A DNA stretch of 64,000 nt from Calothrix sp. NIES-2098 (GTDB lineage: Bacteria > Cyanobacteriota > Cyanobacteriia > Cyanobacteriales > Nostocaceae), in assembly GCA_002368175.1 (NCBI GenBank), contig AP018172.1, forward strand, positions 2,292,001-2,356,000. Reading direction: 5' to 3'. Shown piece after piece: positions 9,044 to 17,139 of the stretch; positions within the stretch are counted from its first letter, which is position 1, and each line of letters opens with the position of its first letter. The notes under the pieces are model-generated. The model searched no databases. It was not told the origin of the DNA and saw nothing but the letters and a program-made list of their open reading frames with translations. Position numbers and translations under genes: made by a program.

Positions 9044-9283
9044 ACCCTTACCCACTTTGTTGTAGCAAGAAATCTAAAACCACACAGACACAGCAGCAAT
9101 TCGAGCGCAAGCTTCCAGCACTCAGAACTTTCTCAGACATAACCACAAAGCCAAGAGAAATTGTCATTACTTAGCGTTTAGCTCGAAAAATTAGCACCCA
9201 GAAGGAAATATCTAGATACAGCTAATAAACAAATGGGAACACTAATATGGGCATTCTAATGTAGATCGGCTGCCATCTCACCC

Positions 9284-12109
9284 ATGAACAATCCTGGCTC
9301 TAATTTCTTTGGGCGCTATAACCGAATTATCTTGGCGACGTTTTCCCTAGTAACGATCGTATCCTCCACCCTGTTTTACGTTCAGTTTCGATCGCGCTAT
9401 CACGATGAGATCGAGCAACTCAAAATTAAGTTTCTGCAAGAAGCAGCGAGCCTGGATTATTTGGTAAAAGGTGCCAGCGACCATGTCAACACGCTTCAGA
9501 TAGCAGCCCAAGGCTATCTGGTTGCTCATCCCCAGACACAACCCGCTTCTCTGTTGTTTTCCCAGATCGCCAACCTACCAGGGCAGAATTACTATGCCCT
9601 CGATCGCATCGAACCGCCATTTACAAAAACTGGGATAGCCAACTTAAGCGGTAGAGGTTCAATCGACAATCTCTCAGCAGAGATGCGGCGAGAAATGGAG
9701 ATGGCGTTGAGTCTCAATTCTCTATTTCAATCCTCTCAAAACAATATTCCCAACCTTGCCTGGGTTTATTACACCTCCAAGCAAAAATTTATTAACATCT
9801 ATCCCTGGGTTTCCTCTAAAGACTTTTTATTTACTGATGACTTTTACACCCACGATTTTTATCGCTTGGGATTACCGGAAAAGAACCCAAAGCGGCAGAT
9901 ATTTTGGACTAAAGCTTACACAGATGAAGGTGGCAAAGGGCTGATGGTGACGGTTTCTGCCCCAGTGTACGATCGCGATCGCTTTCTGGGGACGGTTTCT
10001 CTTGATTTCACCTTAGACGTGCTGAATCAGCTGCTGCGGAATGCAGAGATTGGGAGCGATCGCAAGTTCCATCTGTTTGCCATCAATAATAAGTACAATC
10101 AGCTTTTAGCCCACCCAACGCTAGTTAGTTCCGCCGATCCTCAAGTCAAGTCTGCGACAATAGCATTTCCCAAAGAACTTCAAAGCCAATATCAGGAGGT
10201 CTTAGCTACCCCCGCTAACGAAGTCAACTCGGTTGGTTCGTATTTGGTACTGCACTATCAACTCAAAAATGCGCCCTGGAAACTAGTGTTATGGGTGCCT
10301 CAGCAAGAGATGGTACTAAAAGCGATCGCAGGCACAAATTGGTTGTTTTTGGTTCTTTTACCCGGCTTAGGATTAACTCTAATTGTGATGCATCAACTCA
10401 CGCGCAAAGAATTTATCTTACCAGCGCGCCATCTGGTCGAACATATTGAAAATGTCAGCCAAGGTCAATTTTCCGAGAGTCCAGAAGTACCCGTAAATTG
10501 GCGTCCTTGGTTTGAGCGAATTACTCAGATATTTGGTGAAAATCGCAGTTTGCTCAAGCAATTGGAGAATTATACCCAAGAACTAGAAACTAAAAATGCT
10601 GCCCTTCAAGAAACTGAAAAATTACTAGCAGAATACAATCGCAATCTAGAAACGCAAGTTGAGGAACGTACCCAGGAGTTAGAAACAGCCAAAGAAGCAG
10701 CCGATGCGGCCAATCAGGCGAAAAGCGAGTTTTTAGCCAATATGAGCCACGAACTACGCACGCCGCTAAATGGTATTCTGGGCTACGCTCAGATTCTCCA
10801 ACGAGATAAAACCCTGACACCAAAACAACTCGATGGCATCAATATTGTTCATCAATGTAGCTCGCATCTTTTGACCCTGATTAACGATATCTTAGATATT
10901 TCCAAGATTGAGGCGCGGAAATTAGAACTGTATCCTACAGATTTCCATTTTGAAAGTTTTCTCAAGGGTGTTCAAGAAGTCTGTCGCATCAAAGCCGAAC
11001 AAAAGGAGATCGGTTTCACCTATCAAGCGCTGACTCCCTTACCCACAGCCATTCATGCTGATGAAAAACGCTTGCGGCAAGTACTGATCAACTTGTTAAG
11101 CAATGCAATTAAATTTACCGAACAGGGAGGAGTCACTTTCAAGGTGAGCGCGATCGCTCCTCAACCGCCAATTTATCTCATCCGCTTTCAAGTGGAAGAT
11201 ACAGGAGTTGGCATGACACCGGAGCAATTGCAGAAAATCTTTCTGCCGTTTGAGCAAGTGGGCGAAGATCGGCGCAAAGCGGAAGGTACTGGGTTAGGGC
11301 TGGCCATCAGTCGCACGATCGCAGAAATGATGGGGGGAGAAATCAAAGTTGAAAGTACTTTGGGACAGGGGAGTCGGTTCTGGTTGGATTTGGCGCTGAC
11401 CGCAGCCCAAGACCAGACAGAATTAGCAGCAACAAAGCCAGCCCGCGCGATCGTGGGTTATCAAGGAAACCCGCGCACGATTCTCACAGTGGACGACCGC
11501 CAAGAAAATCTGGCTGTACTTGTGGATTTACTCGAACCGATTGGGTTCAGAGTAATTCAAGCCCATCACGGACAAGAGGGATTAGAGAAAGCTAAAGATT
11601 ACCATCCCGACCTGATTATTACCGACCTGTCCATGCCTGTGTTGGATGGGTTAGCCATGACTCAGCAGTTGCGCGCATCGCCAGACTTTCAAGCGGTGCC
11701 GATTTTGGCGTCTAGTGCCAGTGTATTCAACTTCAATCGCCAGCAAAGTCTAGATGCAGGCTGTAATGACTTTTTGCCCAAACCGATCCACAGCGACGAA
11801 TTATTAGCGCAATTGCAACAGTACTTAGAGTTGGAATGGATTTATGAAGAGAGTGAGGTAGCGTTGGTTTCCCAGTCGCCCTCGTCTATGCTGGATGAGG
11901 ATTCTGAAGTTATGACCGTTCCCCCCTCAGAGGAATTAGTAGCTCTCTACACAGCGGCAAAAGGGGGTTACATCTCGGTCATTCAAAAAGAAGCCAACCG
12001 CCTCATGCAATCCGATCCCAAATATAGTGCTTTTTCTCACAAGATATTAGCCTTAGCTGAAAGCTTTGAAGATGAAGCCATCCTCAACCTAGTGCAACCC
12101 TACATTTAA
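9284..12109 (+). CDS. hybrid sensor histidine kinase with Cache-type sensor and receiver
   Basis: This is a 941-residue membrane sensor. Transmembrane helix 1 (about 14-34) and helix 2 (about 351-370) bracket a periplasmic region that looks like a double Cache ligand-binding domain. A coiled coil (about 425-475) leads to the HisKA domain with phospho-acceptor H489 (ANMSHELRTPLN). The HATPase domain follows (N box LINLLSNAIKFTE, G1 DTGVGMTPE, G2 GTGLGLAIS). A receiver domain starts near residue 720 (ILTVDDRQEN) with phospho-acceptor D781 (IITDLSMP) and the conserved Lys in LPKPI. A C-terminal stretch of about 95 residues is unassigned. The next gene, a receiver-kinase, starts 16 nt downstream, so the two probably form one phosphorelay operon. 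The ligand and output are unknown. Confidence 0.94.
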   Translation: MNNPGSNFFGRYNRIILATFSLVTIVSSTLFYVQFRSRYHDEIEQLKIKFLQEAASLDYLVKGASDHVNTLQIAAQGYLVAHPQTQPASLLFSQIANLPGQNYYALDRIEPPFTKTGIANLSGRGSIDNLSAEMRREMEMALSLNSLFQSSQNNIPNLAWVYYTSKQKFINIYPWVSSKDFLFTDDFYTHDFYRLGLPEKNPKRQIFWTKAYTDEGGKGLMVTVSAPVYDRDRFLGTVSLDFTLDVLNQLLRNAEIGSDRKFHLFAINNKYNQLLAHPTLVSSADPQVKSATIAFPKELQSQYQEVLATPANEVNSVGSYLVLHYQLKNAPWKLVLWVPQQEMVLKAIAGTNWLFLVLLPGLGLTLIVMHQLTRKEFILPARHLVEHIENVSQGQFSESPEVPVNWRPWFERITQIFGENRSLLKQLENYTQELETKNAALQETEKLLAEYNRNLETQVEERTQELETAKEAADAANQAKSEFLANMSHELRTPLNGILGYAQILQRDKTLTPKQLDGINIVHQCSSHLLTLINDILDISKIEARKLELYPTDFHFESFLKGVQEVCRIKAEQKEIGFTYQALTPLPTAIHADEKRLRQVLINLLSNAIKFTEQGGVTFKVSAIAPQPPIYLIRFQVEDTGVGMTPEQLQKIFLPFEQVGEDRRKAEGTGLGLAISRTIAEMMGGEIKVESTLGQGSRFWLDLALTAAQDQTELAATKPARAIVGYQGNPRTILTVDDRQENLAVLVDLLEPIGFRVIQAHHGQEGLEKAKDYHPDLIITDLSMPVLDGLAMTQQLRASPDFQAVPILASSASVFNFNRQQSLDAGCNDFLPKPIHSDELLAQLQQYLELEWIYEESEVALVSQSPSSMLDEDSEVMTVPPSEELVALYTAAKGGYISVIQKEANRLMQSDPKYSAFSHKILALAESFEDEAILNLVQPYI

Positions 12110-12125
12110 AAGTGAGCTATGAATT

Positions 12126-13334
12126 ATGACTATAGTGCAGCAAGCTTCTATTTTAGTGGTTGATGATGTTCCTACGAATATTAAGGTGTTGTTCGAGCTG
12201 TTGGAACAGTCAGGTTACATCGTCTCGATAGCTAAGAGTGGAGAAAGCGCTTTAGAAAAAGCCCAATCTGGATTACCTGACCTGATTCTATTGGATGTGA
12301 TGATGCCGGGAATCGATGGCTTTGAAACCTGCCGTCGCTTAAAAGCGAACCCGCGCACGAAGGATATTCCGGTAATTTTTATGACAGCGCTCACAGATGG
12401 AGCGAACAAAGTCAAGGGCTTACAACAAGGTGCTGTAGACTACATCACCAAACCTTTAGAACATGAAGAGGTTCTGGCTCGGATTGGAGTGCATTTAGAA
12501 CTGCGGAGAACTCGCCTCCAGCTGATTCAGGAAGAGAAAATGGCTTCTCTGGGGCAATTAGTAGCAGGGATTGCTCATGAAATCAATAATCCAGTAAATT
12601 TTATTCATGGCAACATTCATCATGTAACTGAATATACTTATGACTTGCTAGATTTGCTGTCGCTATATCAACAACATTGCTGCGATCCTGCCCCTGAAAT
12701 TTGCGATCGCTTAGAAAGCATTGATATTGAATTCTTGGCTGAGGATTTCCCCAAAACCATCAATTCGATGAAAATTGGGGTTGAGCGCATCAAGCAAATT
12801 GTACTTTCCCTGAAGAACTTTTCTCGCCTAGATCAGGCAGAAATGAAAGCAGTTGATATCCATGAAGGGTTGGAGAGTACGCTGTTAATTGTGCAGCATC
12901 GTCTCAAAGTCAATGGAGATTTTCCCGGGATTGAAATTATCAGAGATTATGGAGAGTTACCACCGATTGAATGTTATGCCGGACAACTCAATCAAGTGTT
13001 TATGAATATTTTAACGAATGCGATCGATGCGCTAGAAGAACTCTCTGCTCAACAAACAGAGCGTCAGCACCAGATTAAGATTCGCACCTTTATGAGCAAT
13101 TCTCAGTGGGCGAATATTGCGATCGCCGATACAGGCGGAGGAATTTCTGAGGCGGTAAAACAACGCATATTTGACCCCTTTTTTACCACTAAACCTGTGG
13201 GCAAAGGAACTGGGTTAGGAATGACAATTAGTTATCAAATCATTACTGAAAAACATGGCGGTAAACTGGAGTGTTTTTCTACACTTGGCAAAGGTAGCGA
13301 GTTTTTAATTCAGATTCCGGTGCATCAATCTTGA
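12126..13334 (+). CDS. response regulator / histidine kinase hybrid
   Basis: The 402-residue soluble protein has a receiver domain first (residues about 8-125, acidic pair in VVDDVPTN, phospho-acceptor D57 in LLDVMMPG, Lys in ITKPL). A kinase core of the HisKA/HATPase type follows, with phospho-acceptor H151 (GIAHEINNPVNFI), an N box around FMNILTNAIDALEE, G1 ADTGGGIS and G2 GTGLGMTIS. There is no membrane segment. It lies 16 nt after the membrane hybrid kinase and is likely to take phosphate from, or work with, that protein. No DNA-binding output domain is present, so its target is another protein outside this pair. Confidence 0.94.
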   Translation: MTIVQQASILVVDDVPTNIKVLFELLEQSGYIVSIAKSGESALEKAQSGLPDLILLDVMMPGIDGFETCRRLKANPRTKDIPVIFMTALTDGANKVKGLQQGAVDYITKPLEHEEVLARIGVHLELRRTRLQLIQEEKMASLGQLVAGIAHEINNPVNFIHGNIHHVTEYTYDLLDLLSLYQQHCCDPAPEICDRLESIDIEFLAEDFPKTINSMKIGVERIKQIVLSLKNFSRLDQAEMKAVDIHEGLESTLLIVQHRLKVNGDFPGIEIIRDYGELPPIECYAGQLNQVFMNILTNAIDALEELSAQQTERQHQIKIRTFMSNSQWANIAIADTGGGISEAVKQRIFDPFFTTKPVGKGTGLGMTISYQIITEKHGGKLECFSTLGKGSEFLIQIPVHQS

Positions 13335-13355
13335 ACTTTTTATTTCTGAATTAGA

Positions 13356-14528
13356 TTAATCGCTTTCTCTGGATGCAGATTCATCAGTTTGGTTATTTTT
13401 GATTTCCCGCATCAGTGCATCAAAGTCGCTCGTGTTTGCACCTCTCATAAATAGAGACTGGATTTTATTAGCGATCGCATCTTTAGCTATCCATTTACCC
13501 AGATTTTTTACAAAGTTTTTCAACTTTTCAAACATGGCAAGTTCTGCCGTAGAATATTGATATTTATATGGATATACTATTTTGCCTTTTTCGGTTTCAT
13601 AATACTCTTCTTCCGGCATCAGCATTGATTTAAGTGGGTCTACCTGTCTTGCCATATCTGCTTCTACTTTCTTACGGCTAAGAAATAGCACATCATAAAC
13701 TTTGTTGTTCCAAGTCACCCAATAATGATTTTGAAAGAACCAGCGCTTTCCATTATCGCAATTAGGTTCTTTACCTCGGTATGGTGTCTTACCCGTTTCG
13801 CTTAAAAATGGTTTAGGCGTGTTCTCAACACTGAGATTTTCAATGCCAAAATATTCCTCAGCTACTTTCTTAAAAGCTCGTGCTAATGTTTGACAATCGC
13901 CTTCTCTAGTACCTTTCAACAAATTTTCATGGCTTTTACTTACCATAGTGTAGTTAAAGCCAATATTTTTAAATTTGTAAAAAAGTAGTTCTAAAATTTT
14001 CTCAGGTGGTAAGGTTTCATCTATGTCAGTTACTAGTTCTTTCGCTACTAAATAATCTTGGAGAAATTTTTGTTTTTTATCTGCTTCAGCCGTAGGTTGT
14101 GAGTTCTCTTTGGCTAGTAATATTTGGTCTTGTAAATTAGCTGTATTTATTTGGGTGACTACAGAAGCAGCGCGATCGCCTTCTTGCTCGTCTTGTTCAG
14201 CAAGCTGAGGACGATTTGTGGCAATTTTCTCAAAGTCATGACCAACACCAGACCCCTGATTTTGCAAGAAGTCATTCATCTTCGCCTGCAATACAGTCAA
14301 TCGTTCTTGGTCTTCAGGGCTTAGGCTACCGTACTTTGCCTGAATTTGTAATTTTGTCGCTTCTATCTGATGCTGTTGAAATTCTTGGTTCTCAATTTCT
14401 ACTTGAGTCAGCGGTGTATTAGCGCGAAGTTTAGCTTTGTCCGTAGACTGGGGCGATACTAAATGACTTGACTCTAACTGAGAAGTTGATGAGTCAGCTT
14501 TTTTGTGTATTTGCAGTCTTTCTTTCAT
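13356..14528 (-). CDS. orphan injection-system-type cargo candidate with transglutaminase-like triad
   Basis: The 390-residue soluble protein is Gln/Glu/Lys-rich in its first half. The N-terminal stretch (MKERLQIHKKAD, then IENQEFQQHQIEATKLQIQA, LTVLQAKMN and GHDFEKI) closely recalls the leader region that I remember from cyanobacterial DUF4157-type proteins linked to extracellular contractile injection systems. The second half has the ordered residues of a transglutaminase/papain-like fold: C212 in GDCQTLARAF, H268 in NHYWVTWNN and D279 in VYDVLF. This suggests a cysteine peptidase or transglutaminase-like effector. No injection-system structural genes are in the window. ATG 14528 is preferred to the GTG at 14540. 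It converges on the kinase pair with a 21-nt gap. Function is inferred from motifs only. Confidence 0.75.
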   Translation of the reverse strand: MKERLQIHKKADSSTSQLESSHLVSPQSTDKAKLRANTPLTQVEIENQEFQQHQIEATKLQIQAKYGSLSPEDQERLTVLQAKMNDFLQNQGSGVGHDFEKIATNRPQLAEQDEQEGDRAASVVTQINTANLQDQILLAKENSQPTAEADKKQKFLQDYLVAKELVTDIDETLPPEKILELLFYKFKNIGFNYTMVSKSHENLLKGTREGDCQTLARAFKKVAEEYFGIENLSVENTPKPFLSETGKTPYRGKEPNCDNGKRWFFQNHYWVTWNNKVYDVLFLSRKKVEADMARQVDPLKSMLMPEEEYYETEKGKIVYPYKYQYSTAELAMFEKLKNFVKNLGKWIAKDAIANKIQSLFMRGANTSDFDALMREIKNNQTDESASRESD

Positions 14529-14741
14529 CGCCAATCTCACAACTGAAGACTTGAGGTTAAAACAATTATGTCATTGCCGATTGGCGAACTCTTTTAGACT
14601 TCAGTCGAATTTTTAGTTTTCGCACTCGGTTGATTTTACCGTGCAACTGCGATTGCAAAAGCAGGCCATTAATGTAACCCAAGTTGCTAGTTACAAAAAG
14701 CCTGCTCTCAGCTACAGTCTGGAAGGGTTAAAATAACGTGC

Positions 14742-16718
14742 CTATTTCAGCACCTCGTTACCAATCTTGTTTGCAAGTGTTGCCACATCATCGACCGTAT
14801 GGTTTGTACGGTTGGACATAATGGCGATGACAAGACCGTTATCCCGGTAGGCTCGCAGGAAAGACCGCGCTCCAGTCCAAGAACCATTCCACTCTGCTGT
14901 GCGCCGCGAATTGTTATCGTTGGTTACTGACCAGCCTAATCCGTGAGGTTGGTTGGCATTGACACGCCTCCAAAGTCGGTTATCGCGGGCGTCAGCGCTC
15001 AGAATTTCTCCATTGAGTACCTTCCAACCAAAGCGCGCCAAATCGACAGCGTCAGTTTCAATACCGCCGCCGAGGACTTTCCAGCTGCTGTCTGTGTAGC
15101 TCACCTCTTTATTGTCATCGTCATAAGGACTAGCCCGGTCATAGTCCGATGGCAAACTTGATGAAGCGTACTGCACGCGCATACTCGATAACCCATAGGG
15201 CGTGAATATTTCATCTTGGAGCAGCCGATCGATCGTGCGACCTGTAGCACTTTCCAGCACCGCAGCCACAAAAGTAAACGCCGGGGTTGAATATGACCAA
15301 GTTGTGCCAATAGTACAGGAGCCGCCATTTGCCGTCTTTGTAACTAAACCAGTATTCCAGATTTTCTGAACCGCTGCGATCGCTGTTGTATAGTGGGTTG
15401 TCTGGTTGGAAATTCCGGGTGTTGTATTGCCAGGATAGTGGGCTACGCAACTTAGATGTGACAGCAACTGCTCTACAGTATGTTTATGAAAGGACGGTAA
15501 GCTGACCGTACCGCTGCCATTGGCGTTAGTAATGTTTGTGAGGTAGGTTGATGTTGGACGGGTGAGATCGAGATTAAATGTTGCGCCATTACGCAATCGA
15601 CGTTCGTTTTCTAATTTAGCGGCAAGCGTACCGCCAATTACTTTAGAAACAGATGCAGCGTTGTAAATCGTTTCGCCATGCGCAACCTTATTATCGTTAA
15701 CATCTGCGAACCCGAAACCTCTGCGGTAAATCATTTGCCCGTTCCGAATAATTGCCACAGATATGCCAGGTAGATTATTCGCTTTACGGTAAGTTTCGAT
15801 GATGCTGTCGATATTACCCTTGCGGTTATACCGGAAGCGCGAGTCATTCTCTACCCAGATGCCGCCATAGCGCGTACCGTTCGGTGTAGAATAGCGCTCG
15901 AAATCTACAATACGATAACCTTCGTCCCGGTACTGACGCCAAAGGTTGGCAAATTCCTTTTCGGTTCGATCTGTACGTGTTTGCCAACCAAACCCCTGCT
16001 TGCGCTCCCAAATCGCTGCGTAGCGTTGACCATTGCTTGTTTGGTAAGACTCGAAATCTACGACCTGCATATCCTGGGCGCTGCGTTTGTCAACTTCTTC
16101 TTGATATTGCTCGCGCGTCATACCGCGCAGTTGTGCCCATGCGCGATTATCGGTATTTTGATACCAAATAGCTGCATAACGCAGACCGGCGCTAGTATTG
16201 TAAACTTCCATATCCGCCAAACGGAAACCTGCTTTGGTCTTCTCGTCAAAAAGTTTCCCGTAGGCGTCGCTATCAAGCCCGCGATGGGATGACCAGGCAA
16301 AACCTTCCTTGTTCTCGACCCAGATACCCGCCCATCTTAACTGACCGCTACTTTGATAAGCCTCGACATCAAGTGGACGAAAGCCTTTAGCTTTGTACTC
16401 TTCCCACTTTTGCAGATAGCCGTCGGATGTCATGTCGCGATGCTCCGCCCAGCCGCGGTTATCCTTATTTTCCTGCCAAATCATTGCATATCGCACGCCG
16501 TTACCGTCAGGATAGGCATCGACATCTATCATCATGTACCCCTGCTGGCGGTATTCATTAAAGGCGTTTGAGAATTCCTGGCTTGTCAGATCGCGCCGGG
16601 ACGCCCAGCCCAGATTCTTTTCGTCTTTGAGGATACCAGCCCAAGCAGGGTTAGTTGTGACTAAACACGCTAACCCAGCAAACACTGCAACCGCTTTTAG
16701 TAAAAAATTATTAACCAT
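14742..16718 (-). CDS. secreted beta-lactamase-family serine hydrolase with N-terminal tandem repeats
   Basis: The 658-residue product begins with a signal peptide (VNNFLLKAVAVFAGLACLV..., cleavage probably after NPAWA, about residue 27). Five repeats of about 48 residues follow (about 35-290), each with the pattern W-x-x-(R)-x-(L/M)-T...G(F/Y)R-(I/L/P)-x-D-x-E-x-Y...RYA-x-I-W. These match the bacterial tandem repeat domain (BTRD1) found in front of serine hydrolases. The C-terminal half is a class C beta-lactamase/DD-peptidase-like domain with SVSK (S356, K359) as the catalytic SxxK. A YST at 476-478 stands where YxN is usual, and HGLGW where KTG is usual. It probably acts in the periplasm or outside the cell on a peptide or ester. 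The substrate is unknown and antibiotic resistance should not be assumed. Confidence 0.9.
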   Translation of the reverse strand: MVNNFLLKAVAVFAGLACLVTTNPAWAGILKDEKNLGWASRRDLTSQEFSNAFNEYRQQGYMMIDVDAYPDGNGVRYAMIWQENKDNRGWAEHRDMTSDGYLQKWEEYKAKGFRPLDVEAYQSSGQLRWAGIWVENKEGFAWSSHRGLDSDAYGKLFDEKTKAGFRLADMEVYNTSAGLRYAAIWYQNTDNRAWAQLRGMTREQYQEEVDKRSAQDMQVVDFESYQTSNGQRYAAIWERKQGFGWQTRTDRTEKEFANLWRQYRDEGYRIVDFERYSTPNGTRYGGIWVENDSRFRYNRKGNIDSIIETYRKANNLPGISVAIIRNGQMIYRRGFGFADVNDNKVAHGETIYNAASVSKVIGGTLAAKLENERRLRNGATFNLDLTRPTSTYLTNITNANGSGTVSLPSFHKHTVEQLLSHLSCVAHYPGNTTPGISNQTTHYTTAIAAVQKIWNTGLVTKTANGGSCTIGTTWSYSTPAFTFVAAVLESATGRTIDRLLQDEIFTPYGLSSMRVQYASSSLPSDYDRASPYDDDNKEVSYTDSSWKVLGGGIETDAVDLARFGWKVLNGEILSADARDNRLWRRVNANQPHGLGWSVTNDNNSRRTAEWNGSWTGARSFLRAYRDNGLVIAIMSNRTNHTVDDVATLANKIGNEVLK

Positions 16719-17139
16719 TAATTGCTCTGCCTATCCTATGAAATTGCCATACTTAATCAAGTTCATTGACATCGATTTCCTCACTAGTGTTTATAAAAAA
16801 ATCGAGCATTTCAACTTCAACTGTTTCCACTATTTAATGCCCATTGAAATTGCGGAAAATGCAATCAGCGTTATACCTCGAATTACTTTTGAGGTAAAAA
16901 ATTTCAGAAAAGTCAGCTATTAACTGAGTTTTATTCGTGAAGTAAATACTGGTTAAAAAATTTAAATTCCGCAATACTTATCAATCTTTTTACGAACTGT
17001 TACAGTTGTGATTGGTTGTTTCTCCCTTATCTCCCCACAGTCCCTAAACGCGATCGCATATTTGAAGTTCCTTGGTAAAGTGATGCCCTATCTTCGGTAG
17101 GATTTGATTGCAGGCTTCCTTCAGTAGGCTGACCATCCT
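16719..17139. other. intergenic region between divergent genes
   Basis: The 421 nt separate the start of the serine hydrolase (minus) from the TPR-CHAT gene (plus), so both promoters must lie here. It is AT-rich in the first half and holds one HIP1-like CGCGATCGCA around 17049. No gene, operator or repeat was recognised. Confidence 0.5.

Noticed and set aside
8784..9044. 86-residue minus-strand frame
   Set aside because: It lies within the palindromic repeat and has low-complexity Pro-rich sequence.
16534..16923. 129-residue plus-strand frame
   Set aside because: Mostly antisense to the serine hydrolase signal region, with a low-complexity end in the intergenic region.
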